Part shown: positions 44,825 through 55,503 of the stretch, piece by piece
Layout of the letters: the number at the start of each line of letters is the position of its first letter
Numbering within the stretch: position 1 is the stretch's first letter
Origin: Cercophora sp. LCS_1
Taxonomy: Eukaryota > Ascomycota > Sordariomycetes > Sordariales > Lasiosphaeriaceae
Length of the DNA: 64,000 bases
Reading direction: 5' to 3'
Assembly (NCBI GenBank): GCA_036250225.1
Contig: JAPZLL010000006.1
Location: forward strand, 1 to 64,000
Translations under genes and position numbers: made by a program
The notes under the pieces: generated by a model
The model's database searches: none
Told to the model about the DNA's origin: nothing
Seen by the model: only the letters and a program-made list of their open reading frames with translations

Positions 44825-46567
44825 CTAGCACTTGAGTCCAAAGACACTAACAACCCGAAACTTCGTGGCCCTCACCAAACACTCAATCCGACACGCATCC
44901 AGCTCCCAAAGCCACGACTCAACAAACGGATACTGACACCGCAGCAGCCACCGGCCCAGCTCGGCTTCGAGTCGTTCCTCGGGAGACGCATCTTCGCTGA
45001 CACAGACACGGAACTCATGAACACACCCCTCCATCACTTCCAATCCCGCCTCCCGGGTCCACACAGGCGCCAACGCGGCCGGCCGGGTGCACCGGAACCG
45101 GGACTCTAGCGCCAACAAGAGCTCCGACTCGACCCACTTCGCCGATGCGGGGCCGAGATTGGACGGCGCGGGATCCACCACCCGGACCTCGAGCTGGCCG
45201 CCCACAGTCAACACCCGTTGACACTCGCGCAACAGCGCCCTGAGCTGCTGTCCAGAAAACGGACCCACGCTTGCCGGCATTACTCGCACATGATCAAACG
45301 ATGCATCACCGAGGGGAAACTCTGGGTCCGACGACGTCGGCATGGGCAGCCTCGCTACGTTAGGAGGAAGTGCTGATGCCATCTCCGAGTCTGGCGTGAA
45401 GGCAAGCTGCGCGATGCGAGCTCCGGGTTGTAGCGCCGCGAGTTGGGTGACCTCGGCCCGTTGGCTGCATACGTCGAGAATCCGGCCGGGGATGGGCCGT
45501 TGGACTGCAAGCACGGGGCCTGCTGAAGGGGAGCATGCGTCGCTTTGTGCTGCGACTGCTCCGTCCCGAATGTGCAGCTCGGCAAGAAGCCAGAGCTGTT
45601 GCTCGAGCTTGATCTCGTTTCCGTCGCGCGGCGTGAGTGGCCCTGTCCACTCCTCGGTCGCTCGGTTCCAGCGCGTGCTCGGTGATGCGCTCGTCATGCG
45701 TTTCACCAAAGTTTGCAGACCGCCCCAGGTCTGGGCAGTCTCGTCGACGGGCGGTGGAGATGGCGGGAGCTCGGCGCTGGTGGGTCGGTGGATGCCCGGC
45801 GATTTCGGCGGAGGACTGAGCCCCTCGAGGACGGAGCTTCGGCTTTGCGCGAGCGAGGCGATCGTTGTTCGCGGGGAACTGTCGGGGTAGTCGGAGCCGG
45901 TCATTGATCGTCTGCTACTGCTCGATCCCCACTCCTCCGGAGGGCGCCTGTTGGAACTCGGGTTAGTCAAGGCCGCAATTGCTAGAGGAGGTGATGGTGT
46001 CGTCACGTACCAGAGCGAACGCCAGCGCTCGCCATTGCTTCGCTTATTTTCGCTTCCATACGTTGAGGTGGGAGAGTGGTGTTGGGACGGAGAACGCGTC
46101 AACGTGCGGGCGTCATTGGAGCCTGTGGCTGTGGACCCGCCGGCAGGTGACGTGAGGGGTGACAGTTGCGCCTGCCTCGACGGCGCGAACAGCGGCGAAG
46201 CTGGCAGCTCGTATCTCTGGGTCGGCGCACTTTCCTCGCGCACTTCGACGACAGACTCTGTGCTGATCCACACCACCGCGCTCGAGTCCTGCCCGGGGCC
46301 GCTGGTTGACCCGGCCCTCCGGCGTTCTCGCGGCTGGGTGGAACTGGGAGCCCACGACGTCTTCACTTTCCCCCAACGAAAGACCGACGGGTTCTTTGTG
46401 CTGGCGGAGCTTCTCAGCGACCGATTATCGGCTGGCGATGGAACCTGCCGGATCGACGGGCTCGACGTGGGCGCTGCGCGGGGAGATGTCGTGGTTTTCG
46501 CCTCGATCACCGCCGTCCTCGAACCCATCTCCGTCACTGGCGCCCATGATAGCTCGGAACTGAACAT
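44825..46567 (-). CDS. methyltransferase-like protein with disordered N-terminus, 559 aa
   Basis: Exons 46011-46567 and 45947-44825 (descending), with a 63-bp intron (GTACGT, branch TTGACTAAC, CAG) that is stop-free and in frame. About 300 N-terminal residues are Ser/Pro/Thr-rich and probably disordered. The C-terminal part resembles a class-I SAM-dependent methyltransferase (GRILDVCSQ, FPLGDASFDHVRVMPAS, LRECQRVLTVGGQLEVRVVDP), but motif I lacks the usual GxGxG, so SAM binding may be weak or absent. It ends RVVSVFGLKC. Related fungal proteins include LaeA-like regulators, though closeness cannot be judged here. Divergent from the purine-permease gene. Confidence 0.7.
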   Translation of the reverse strand: MFSSELSWAPVTEMGSRTAVIEAKTTTSPRAAPTSSPSIRQVPSPADNRSLRSSASTKNPSVFRWGKVKTSWAPSSTQPRERRRAGSTSGPGQDSSAVVWISTESVVEVREESAPTQRYELPASPLFAPSRQAQLSPLTSPAGGSTATGSNDARTLTRSPSQHHSPTSTYGSENKRSNGERWRSLWYVTTPSPPLAIAALTNPSSNRRPPEEWGSSSSRRSMTGSDYPDSSPRTTIASLAQSRSSVLEGLSPPPKSPGIHRPTSAELPPSPPPVDETAQTWGGLQTLVKRMTSASPSTRWNRATEEWTGPLTPRDGNEIKLEQQLWLLAELHIRDGAVAAQSDACSPSAGPVLAVQRPIPGRILDVCSQRAEVTQLAALQPGARIAQLAFTPDSEMASALPPNVARLPMPTSSDPEFPLGDASFDHVRVMPASVGPFSGQQLRALLRECQRVLTVGGQLEVRVVDPAPSNLGPASAKWVESELLLALESRFRCTRPAALAPVWTREAGLEVMEGCVHEFRVCVSEDASPEERLEAELGRWLLRCQYPFVESWLWELDACRIECLVRATKFRVVSVFGLKC

Positions 46568-47283
46568 GGCTGCGGGACGGCATTCGGGTCAGGGAACGGT
46601 TCTCGGTGGGAGCGGTGGTCCAAGAACTTCAAGTGATGGATGGTGAGGTGGTCGCAAAGGGCTCGAGGCCCTACGCCGCCCGCGAGTAGCACGAATTTCA
46701 TGATTTGCAAGATGCCCAGTACGCCATTCCGTACATGGCGACATTTGGCGTCCGGCATTTAGCTGATGACTCGGCAGGGGTTTGCATCGGAACCAACGCC
46801 GGAGGAGCGGACAGCCAAGCGATTTGCGTCCGTGCAATCGCTAGCGTCCGCCGCCCGCACCCCACACCGCCCCGACCAGCGCCGAGAAGGCCTGAGCACG
46901 CCCGAGCGCGGTCGCTACGGCAGGACCTGGCAGCGCGTCCAGAGTCCAGACCAGCTGGCCGCCGAATCTCCATTCCCCGCCATCAGCCCATCCCGCCTCG
47001 TCGGCCCAGCCGGGGCTGAACGTCGCCAAATTGTCACCGCTGCGCTAATGCGCCACGTGGAGCGACGGCATGATCATGGTGCTGTTAGCTAATGGCTTTG
47101 CTCAGCGTCTGGGCGGGCAGGTCTCTTGTCGAGATTTCGTCTGCCCAGTCCCACCGCGTTTGCTTCCCAGTCTGAGTCCGGTCGCCAATTCGGTTTCTCG
47201 TCTCTCGCCATCGCAGTTGGGATGCGAGACACGGCCGCAAAGCTCAAGATCGACTGAGAAACTCGACTCAAGGCCCAGACAAG
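46568..47283. other. bidirectional promoter region
   Basis: 716 bp between the divergent methyltransferase-like and purine-permease genes. No further gene recognised. Confidence 0.5.
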
Positions 47284-49359
47284 ATGTACCTCGACAAGCT
47301 CATCAACAAGGTCAATGCAAGCTTTGCACGATCTAGCGTGGGGAGGCTGTTCAGGCTGGAAGGTTCCGGTCATGTATGTTGGATGCTCCGAAGACCAGCG
47401 CCGTCATCGTCGACACGCAAACCAGACCGCTGACGCCTTTGGTAGGAAAATGAGCTTCCCAACACGCGCTTCTCGACTGAGCTTCGGGCTGGCCTCACCA
47501 CGTTCTTCACCATGGCCTACATCATCTCTGTCAACGCAGTGATCTTGAAGGACAGCGGCGGCACTTGCATCTGCACTGATGAGGCTGATCCCACTTGTTT
47601 GAAGGATCCGGCTTACAATGCGTGTCTGATTGGTGCGTTTTTGCTTTGTAGCTGCCCATACCAGCTAATATCCGTCCAGATATTCAGCGTGAGCTGATCA
47701 CGGGCACTGCCGCTCTCGCTGGGTTCGCGACAACACTGTTCGGTCTTGTCACCAACATGCCCGTTGCACTGGCGTATGTAGCCCCAATATCACCCCGGGA
47801 AAAACACTGATTGTCTTGCCAGTCCTGGAATGGGTCTCAACGCCTACTTTGCTTACCAGGTCGTCGGCTTCCACGGGACGGGCATCATTCCCTATCGTCT
47901 CGCTCTGACGGCGGTGTTCGTCGAGGGCTGGGTCTTCATGGCGCTGTCTCTTCTCGGTATGCGCCAGTGGTTGGTCCGCCTGCTGCCTACCTCGCTCAAG
48001 ATCGCAAGCGCGTGTGGTATCGGCCTCTTCCTTGCCGTTATCGGGCTATCGTATCCGGCCGGAATCGGAGCCGTGACCGGATCATTCCCGGCCCCGCTGG
48101 AGCTTGGCGGCTGTCCTCCGGCTTACCTGGACGAGGCCGGACGTTGCGCTAGTCACAAGATGCAGAACCCGGCTTTGTGGATCGGCCTAACCGCCGGTCT
48201 CCTCACTGTGCTGCTCATGGCGTACAAAGTTAAGAGCGCCATGATCATTGGCATCATGCTTGCTTCCATCATTTCATGGCCGTGAGTTCGTCCTTTCCTA
48301 CTTCATGACACTCTGGACGGGCGGCAAGGGGCGGAGAATAGAAAGAGGGAGTTGGTTGTAAGGCCTGGCTAACACCAACTCAGTCGCGCCACCTCTTTCA
48401 CCTACTTCCCCTACGACGACGAGGGACAACTGAAGTTCGACTTCTTCAAGCGTGTTGTTGGCTTCTTTCCCATTGACAAACTCCTGCGAGCCAATGACTG
48501 GAACGTCGGCTCCGAACCAGCCCAGTTCGCCCTTGCGCTCTTCACCTTCCTTTACGTTGACATTCTTGACTGCACGGCAACCCTTTACAGTATGGCTCGC
48601 TTCGCCGGCGTCGCCGACCCGGCTCGAGGCGACTTTCCTCGGTCCACCGTCGCTTACTGCACCGACGCCTTGGCGATTTCCATTGGCAGCTTGCTCGGGC
48701 TCTCACCAGTCACGGCTTTTATTGAATCGGGGTCAGGCGTTGCTGAGGGAGGCCGTACTGGCCTAACAGCCGTGACGACTGGCATCTGCTTCATCATCTC
48801 GATCTTTTTTGCGCCTATTTTTGCCTCTATTCCGCCGTGGGCTACAGGGTGCACTCTAATTCTGGTATGATCGATCCCGTCTCAGCTCTGAACGCAACGG
48901 CCTTGATGTCTGACTGCTGCTATAGATCGGATGCATGATGATGCGGCAGGTGGTCACCATCAACTGGAACTACATTGGTGATGCTGTGCCTGCGTTTGTC
49001 ACGCTCATGTTTATCCCGTTCAGTTATTCCATCGCTTATGGTCTCATTGCGTGAGTTCCTTCCCGGCCACAGCCTTCTGCAACTCCCTAACATTAAGCAG
49101 CGGCGTCATGGCATATGTCATCATCAATGGCCCTATATTTGTCATCCGAAAACTATCAAGAGGTTCGCTCCTCCCAGAGAACTTTGACACACGAGAGCAG
49201 TGGCACCCTTTTGTCGGGGACACAGGCTTGCTTCGCCCGCTTCGCTCTTTCGCTGGATTTTTCCGCATTGAGAAGGACACCGCTTCATCAACAGAGTCGA
49301 TCCAGGAGAAGTTTGACAAGGCAGAGGAAGCCCGCGTCACGTCGCCGCCGCACCCGTGA
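47284..49359 (+). CDS. azgA-like: AzgA-type purine (adenine/guanine/hypoxanthine) permease, 564 aa
   Basis: Seven exons: 47284-47373, 47446-47632, 47680-47773, 47823-48281, 48384-48864, 48926-49050 and 49101-49359. Introns are 72, 47, 49, 102, 61 and 50 bp, all with clean GT-AG borders, and the joined frame is 565 codons. Family landmarks: TELRAGLTTFFTMAYIISVNAVIL, TNMPVALAPGMGLNAYFAYQVVGFHG, LYVDILDCTATLYSMARFAG and GSLLGLSPVTAFIESGSGVAEGGRTGLTA, plus 12-14 hydrophobic segments. The family imports purines with protons across the plasma membrane. The gene is intact with the normal length. Confidence 0.92.
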
Positions 49360-49737
49360 TGAGGGCTGGCGCTTGTTTGGGTTAATACGGCTTGACCTGA
49401 TATCAGGCATCAGCAGTTCGGATAGGAACGACATCTTGTAATATCACGTATGACCATCCATCGCTTTTGGGTTTGAGGCTAGATAAGCGTGACGATTGAC
49501 TTGCCATGGCTTTGGGCTTTTCGCATCCTAACAGGTCCCTAATTGGCGCTGAGGCCGAAGTCGGAGAAACATTGGGCTCTGCCTCATTCACGTGAACAAT
49601 TCAGGCAGCAGCGTACCTACCTCAGGCATTGTACCTTGGTGCCCGGGCACTTGAGCTTGTCGCCCAAACCTCCCCAGACTCAAGCATTTACCTCCATCGC
49701 CCGCATCTCAATCACAGGCTCAAAACCAAACTCAACA
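49360..49737. other. intergenic, no gene
   Basis: Short region between the permease and the HET gene; nothing recognised. Confidence 0.45.
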
Positions 49738-51588
49738 ATGTGGCTCATCGACGTCAACACGCTTAAATTGCATGAATTTGTTGGATCACGGTTGCTGTGG
49801 TGGGATTATGCCATTCTCTCCCACACATGGGGCGATGAAGAGGTAACGTTCGGCGATATGCAACAGGTATCTAGGGAGGTGCGATCAAAGAAAGGCTTCT
49901 CGAAAATTACGAATGCGGCCAAGCAAGCAAAACGCGACGGTTTTTGGTGGGTCTGGGTCGATACCTGTTGCATCGACAAGACCAACAGCGCTGAGCTCTC
50001 CGAGGCAATCAACTCAATGTACATGTGGTACCAACGATCCGAAGTTTGCTACGTGTATCTCGCCGATGTCGACAGCTTCCCATCCGTCGAGGAAGATGAC
50101 ACCATGTTTCAACGCAGCCGGTGGTTTACTCGAGGGTGGACACTTCAGGAACTGGTAGCGCCTGAAACGGTCGATTTTTACAGCAAGGACTGGGTCCGTA
50201 TTGGCGAGAAGCGGAGTCCGGTAGTTTGGGGCGGATACCCTAGTTTGAGAGTTTGGGGCGGATACCCTGGTTTGAGAGTTTGGGGCGAAAAAGGAAGGCG
50301 GAGTCTGTGCAAAGCGAGCGGGGTTCCTCAAGCAGTATTGTTTGATGGACGAGCAATGGAGCAATACAGCGTTGCTCAACGCATGGCCTGGGCGTCAAAC
50401 AGGGACTGCACTCGCATCGAAGACACAGCGTACTGTCTTCTCGGGTTATTTGGTATCAACATGCCTCTGCTGTACGGGGAGGAGGAAAAGGCATTCGCAA
50501 GACTGCAAGAAGAAATAATCAAGGCTACCGACGACCATTCGATCTACGCTTGGACGATTCCACAGCGGGGTTTGGAAGCGCGCCGGAAGATAGGACGCCT
50601 CGATTACACACCATACCCGATCCTCGCGCGCTCCCCATCTTATTTCGAAAACTGCAGCAGTGTTGTCGCTGCCGGTCGAGAGGACGGTGAGCTTTCGGGT
50701 CTTACCAAACACGGCCTTCGAATGCAGGTACAATTGGAGCGAGGAGAACACCCCGTTCCCCCCCATATGTTTCATGGAAACGCGCGGAAGGTCTGGGCCC
50801 CACTGAACTGCCGCCTTGAAAACGACGAGAGGCCACTAGGTCTTCTGTTGTTGGAGATCGAGTCTTCCGACCTCCGGGGCGGAATCCCAATCCATTGCTA
50901 CCGAATCGGCACTGCTGAGCATTTACTGTTCCCTGGAAGAGTTGAGGGTGGGGCGATGGACAGCTCTCTGGCGACCGTCTACATCAGGCAGAGGCTCCAG
51001 GGGCAGGACGTACTCGCTACTAGGGACCTTCGGCTTATTTGGCTACCCCAATGCCCTTTGCCGCGGCGAAACCTTGGATCTCAAACACGCCCTCGGTTTG
51101 ATATTGGCCCTTCAAGTGGCTTGGAGGGGGTCGGCAAAACTGGCTTCTCTGTCACCGTCGTCAGCTCAACATCAGCAGCAAGGTGGTCTCCAACATTTGG
51201 GTCTATAGGCTGCGAAATGTTTCCGTGTAGCCATGTCTTGGCCTTATCGACAAAGGGACTATCGCAAGTTGTGCTCATTGTTTTGGAAGCACCTGGACGG
51301 CTCAGGGAGTCGCCGATCAAGCTCTTCTCAGTGCCTGCCCGCTTACTCCCTGAGGACCGATGGCACGAGTATGAACAGAAGGCAGGGGAAGCGTCAGAGG
51401 GGAACTTGATTGCGTACGAGTCTTTTCCCTGTAGCACGCCGAAAGTTCGGTTGGGCACCTACACCGTTCACATGAAGTTAGGCTGCGAGGTATTTTCGTC
51501 TAACTCCGATGACCACCGCATATATTCAATATCTTTCCATTTTGAGCACGAAGCTGAGGTCAGGGAATCCGCCCGTCTGCAAGGATGA
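49738..51588 (+). CDS. HET-domain protein, 616 aa
   Basis: A single exon with start MWLIDVNTLKLHEFVG at 49738, the canonical start of this HET subfamily. HET core: YAILSHTWGDEEVTF, FWWVWVDTCCIDKTNSAELSEAINSMYMWY, CYVYLADV, FTRGWTLQELVAPE. Then AQRMAWASNRDCTRIEDTAYCLLGLFGINMPLLYGE, and a C-terminal domain of unknown function (DUF8212-like region). HET proteins drive vegetative incompatibility and cell death. The frame is uninterrupted. At residues about 160-182 a 9-aa unit (VWGGYPSLR) is tandemly repeated, an insertion unusual for the family. Confidence 0.9.
   Translation: MWLIDVNTLKLHEFVGSRLLWWDYAILSHTWGDEEVTFGDMQQVSREVRSKKGFSKITNAAKQAKRDGFWWVWVDTCCIDKTNSAELSEAINSMYMWYQRSEVCYVYLADVDSFPSVEEDDTMFQRSRWFTRGWTLQELVAPETVDFYSKDWVRIGEKRSPVVWGGYPSLRVWGGYPGLRVWGEKGRRSLCKASGVPQAVLFDGRAMEQYSVAQRMAWASNRDCTRIEDTAYCLLGLFGINMPLLYGEEEKAFARLQEEIIKATDDHSIYAWTIPQRGLEARRKIGRLDYTPYPILARSPSYFENCSSVVAAGREDGELSGLTKHGLRMQVQLERGEHPVPPHMFHGNARKVWAPLNCRLENDERPLGLLLLEIESSDLRGGIPIHCYRIGTAEHLLFPGRVEGGAMDSSLATVYIRQRLQGQDVLATRDLRLIWLPQCPLPRRNLGSQTRPRFDIGPSSGLEGVGKTGFSVTVVSSTSAARWSPTFGSIGCEMFPCSHVLALSTKGLSQVVLIVLEAPGRLRESPIKLFSVPARLLPEDRWHEYEQKAGEASEGNLIAYESFPCSTPKVRLGTYTVHMKLGCEVFSSNSDDHRIYSISFHFEHEAEVRESARLQG
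50218..50285 (+). repeat. 27-bp tandem repeat inside HET gene
   Basis: Two near-identical copies of a unit beginning gtttggggcggatacc and a third partial copy. It encodes VWGGYPSLR, VWGGYPGLR, VWGEK. Length is a multiple of three, so the frame is kept. Confidence 0.88.
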
Positions 51589-52394
51589 GCCGGGAGGAGG
51601 CATTGGTTTCAGTCAAAAGGAATCTCGCATTTGTATCACACAGCCCAGCAACAGTGGGGGAGTTATGCTCTTCTGATTACCCCTCGTTGACAAAGGCAAA
51701 ATATCAGGCCTGGGTAAACTTAGGTGAAAGACGATGTTGGTTGGGGACTGGGATGCATGGAGAGCGAGGCTGAAGCTTGACTGAATAGTAGTCTTTCATT
51801 GCGGGCAACAAATCACAATATTTCTACAGTCTGAGTCCATTTCGTGCGAAGAGATTCGAGCGGCTTATCAAGGCTTGGCGTCATCGACCGTCAACTTTCG
51901 GCTCAAGCGGTTGTGATTCCGGACCGTGGCTGCGTGACGAGGAGGGCTCTGCTGGCTCCGCACTCGGCCCAGGAACCATCCCTGGTGGGGTAAGGAAGAC
52001 ATAGAGGATAACTGAGTCATTTCCCTAAGGTATTTGCGTTTAGTTGCTGTAAGGGGAGTAGGCGTCAGCGTGGGTGTACGCTTGCGAGGCATACGAGGGC
52101 TTATGATGATAAGTGGGAAGAGGATGGCGGTTCGTCCGCTTAGAGCTCTGATGGTGGTGCGGAGAAGGATCAGAAGGATTAGGAGGATGTTGATGAGGGT
52201 AAGAACAAGGAGGAACGTGTGAAAAGGAAAAAGAAAGAGACGGGACATATGGAGAGCAGCGTTCCTGACGATGTTGTGGTGGCAAGTGGCAGCCGAGCGA
52301 GGGAGAGGAGAAGAACCTAACCCTGATCAATGGGTGGTGGGTGCTTTGAGGGCTAAGTAGGTTATAAATCACAACGGCAACTAAACAAATCATT
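51589..52394. other. intergenic, no gene
   Basis: Between the HET gene and the convergent membrane-protein gene. Open frames here are Pro/His- or Arg-rich low-complexity translations without motifs. Confidence 0.45.
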
Positions 52395-54567
52395 CTATCC
52401 ATTAGGAATTCCTGCACGCTTACTTAATCTTGGCACCGGGTTCCTCGGACTTGACGACATCGTGTGAGCGTCGACCTCTCTCACAAACTCAATGATCTGC
52501 ATATCCGTGGCGGAAAGTATATCCTGGACCCTGTTTCCAGGCATGGCACCGTGCTTCGCGAAGACAATGAGGCCAATCATAACCGTGATCAAGGTGAAGA
52601 AACACGCCAACCCGTACGGAATCCAGAGGCCATGAGGGTTATAGCCATAGCGAATAACTTCGGTCCACTGAGTAACGAGGCTCTCCGTTTTGTTGCTGCG
52701 ATAGAGTCAGCCTCCTCCGACATATTCAAGTTCATGCTTTCAAGGAACTCACTTGAACAAGTCATTGTGCATCAAAACTCACAGTGAAATTGAAGCTAAG
52801 CTCCTCAATCAACTCAGGCAGTGTCTTGTTCCGCGCCATATCGCCGTCTCTCCGTCTCTGGGGGGACTTTTCCTCATATGGCGTCTGGCAAGCTCCGACA
52901 TCTTCGTTGTAGTCGAAAAAGACGAACAGATCGGGAGAGCCTAGGATCGAACTCTGCTGTATGCGAGACTGGATCATGCCAAAGTACCTGTCTTCCAGAC
53001 CTTCACGGGTTTCCTTCAGCCAACCAAACGATCCAACAAGCTGATCGGCTACTACCCAGAAGAACGCTGAGTACGCATGCTGCGTCATCTCGGTGACCGT
53101 ACCAGGCTCGTCAACCGGCGGGAAAGGGACTCGCTCCGTCCAGTTTCGTGTCCCTGTGATGTTCTGATAATCGCCGTCCCATGCGAGGTCGAGGTGGTAG
53201 GTTGCATTCCAGAGGGTACAGACTTGGAAAATCTTGTCGTGGTTACATCGATGGCTCGAAGTGTTATACCGTTCAAACACCATCCAGAGCTCGTTGGCCG
53301 AGTTAACGGGTGATTGATACCGGACGTCTGACCGAGCGATCAGGCTGCCGTCAGCATCCCTCGATGGGACAAAGGCGTAGTACGCGTTTTCAACTTGGGT
53401 GATATTTGGGCCGAATGGCTGGAGTGACATCTCTTTCTGAAGAAGGTCCTGGATGACAGCCTCTGTCGAGGAATTTGCAGGGGCACAACGGACCCCAGGT
53501 GCGTAAAAGTCAACTTTGTAAGCGGAGTGGTTGCTCGGCCTGTCCACGGTCAGGATTGTCCCCTGGGAAGCTGTGGCCGTCATGAGGAGGGCGAGAGCTG
53601 TCCTCGCACCGTTGAAGACTCGAGTGAGGACATCTTTGTAGTTGAACCGATCTCCCTTGTCAGACGGAGAAAACGCATAAGAATGCCCATTGCTACTGTG
53701 GGCGATACCGGGATACGGCACAAGTTGGCGTGTTGCAGTCTCTTGAACACTGTCGTAGACTATCAATGTGCCGGGAGTGAAGAATGGCGGCAGAATGAGC
53801 AACCTGATAGGCGGCGTTAGCTGATACGCTGTGAGTTGCGATCAGGGCATGCTCACCACGCAAACAAGCCAATGGCGTACCCCAGCCGGAACTTTTTGAA
53901 CATGTCCCAGTTCAAGAACGGAAACACAGACGTCTGGGCCCCGAAGATATCGTTGAGAGTGGCGATGCGGAAAGGCACATGTCTGATGGACCGCCATGTC
54001 CACTGGTGGTAGGTTTGCCAGACGCTGCTGACGAGGGAGATCTGCGAAAGAAAGGCCAGGGCAGTTCCCACGCTACAGCGAGTTAGCGGCTATATCCGCA
54101 GCAAGAGGCTTTGGAGTTCATCCATACCGTAAGTTGTTCTCTTGCTCCGTAGGGCTTCCCACAATTGTCCCGTTTAGAGTTGCGTAGAAGACACAGTGGG
54201 CAAGACTGCAGACCAATCCAACCAGAAAGAAACCGACGATGTATACCGGAGGTTGCCATTTGTGCAGTGCTCGTGGCTTCCAAATTTCGCGAACCCTCCC
54301 CAGCGTGTTGATACTTGAGAAGCTGGGGAGTCTGGCACGGCCAGGGGATTGGGGGGAAGTTCGAGGGCTCAGCGGTACAACTGGCGGTCTCAAGTGGCCG
54401 TCTGAAGGAGCGTCCGCATTCAATGCGGGTTCAGCATTTGCTCCATTTGTTAGGGACGAGGCGTCTATCGGCTCGGTGCGTGATGAAGCCACGTCTTCTG
54501 GCCGCTGAGACAATGGCCCCGTCGATGTCGAATCATGACGCAAAGCTGGGATAACAGGGTGCTCCAT
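52395..54567 (-). CDS. fungal membrane protein with large extracellular loop; one-base frameshift
   Basis: Exons (descending): 54567-54128, 54072-53857, 53803-52753 and 52695-52395, with introns of 55, 53 and 57 bp. The total length is one base over a multiple of three. Start MEHPVIPALRHDS; disordered N-terminus; helices at YIVGFFLVGLVCSLAHCVFY, VGTALAFLSQISLVSSVW, YAIGLFAWLLILPP and (last exon) WIPYGLACFFTLITVMIGLIVF. The roughly 300-residue loop is rich in N-glycosylation sites. This matches a common multi-pass family of uncharacterised fungal proteins (DUF3176-like). Near 52774-52777 (AAAA on the plus strand) one extra base shifts the frame. Removing it aligns MHNDLF with a good donor, and the splice phase then fits the last exon. 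An intact gene with a consensus error, or a fresh mutation. Confidence 0.75.
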
Positions 54568-55503
54568 CGCTTGGTAGTAAACCGAGACGAATCGCGAAAT
54601 CGTAGATATCGGACTCCTTTCAGTACTGGCTGATGTCACGTCATGCAAGACATTGCAGATCACTTCGAGGCACCAGCAACTTATCAAGCAGTTGTCTGCT
54701 CAGCCTGGCCGCGCAGTGGGTTACATTCGACCGTTGCTCGCCTTCTGCCTTGACGTCCAATGTATCAGGACTCTTTGAATCCCCTCAGTTGCTAAACCCC
54801 GCTATTGGCCAGCCTGACCCCTTATCAGGACAACCAAGTTCATGCATTTGCACCGCCACCACCATATGCACAGGGAGCTTTCATAGCCGTTTTACCGAAC
54901 TAATCGCAGCCATTGACTTATCCCCGTGCTGAAAACTCCAAGGTCGCGTTCTCGGTGTGATGAAAACGTCAATGCGGGGTAACAAGGGGGTCACAGGGGT
55001 TGCACGTTTTTGACTCCTCGGCGAAAAGAAAGAGCTCTATTAGTGTTATTACTTTTTGCACCCCCTATCTTTAGTTTTGGCAATCGTGCCCATACCACGT
55101 TTTGGCCTCTGTCTGTTCCTAATGTATGATTATGAGAGCGATGTGTCAAAACCTAGAGTGGGGTGAGAAAAGCAGAGCCCAAAAAGAAAACCGCATTCCA
55201 ATAATTTCGGAGAGCTATGCTTTCCTCTACCGAGACAAACCCAATGAAGTTCAATCACGGAGCATATTTTCGGGCCAGCGACTGCCAAGAAGTTTAGATA
55301 CCAAATAATCATCATCATCATCATCATCATCATCATACCGTGTTCAAGCCGATTTATGTATCCAAGATTGAAAGAAGTATATGCAAGAATAGAACAATCA
55401 TCTCTTCGTCAGTCCCTCCAACCTAACACACACTCCGGTTCTGACCCTTCCACCTATCGGTCGCTTCATCGCTCTATCACGCTACTTGTCCCATGGCCTA
55501 AGC
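54568..55503. other. intergenic; (TCA)n microsatellite
   Basis: Holds a run of about nine atc/tca triplets at 55308-55336. No gene recognised. Confidence 0.5.

Noticed and set aside
5370..46567. A secondary-metabolite cluster (FAD oxidoreductase, hydrolase, methyltransferase-like protein, transporter)
   Set aside because: The genes are scattered, one is dead, and no PKS, NRPS, terpene cyclase or DMATS is present.
45342..46646. Plus-strand frames of 182 and 231 codons
   Set aside because: Antisense to the methyltransferase-like gene; no domain landmarks.
52034..52417. Arg- or Pro/His-rich frames near 52.0-52.4 kb
   Set aside because: Low-complexity translations without motifs or splice support.
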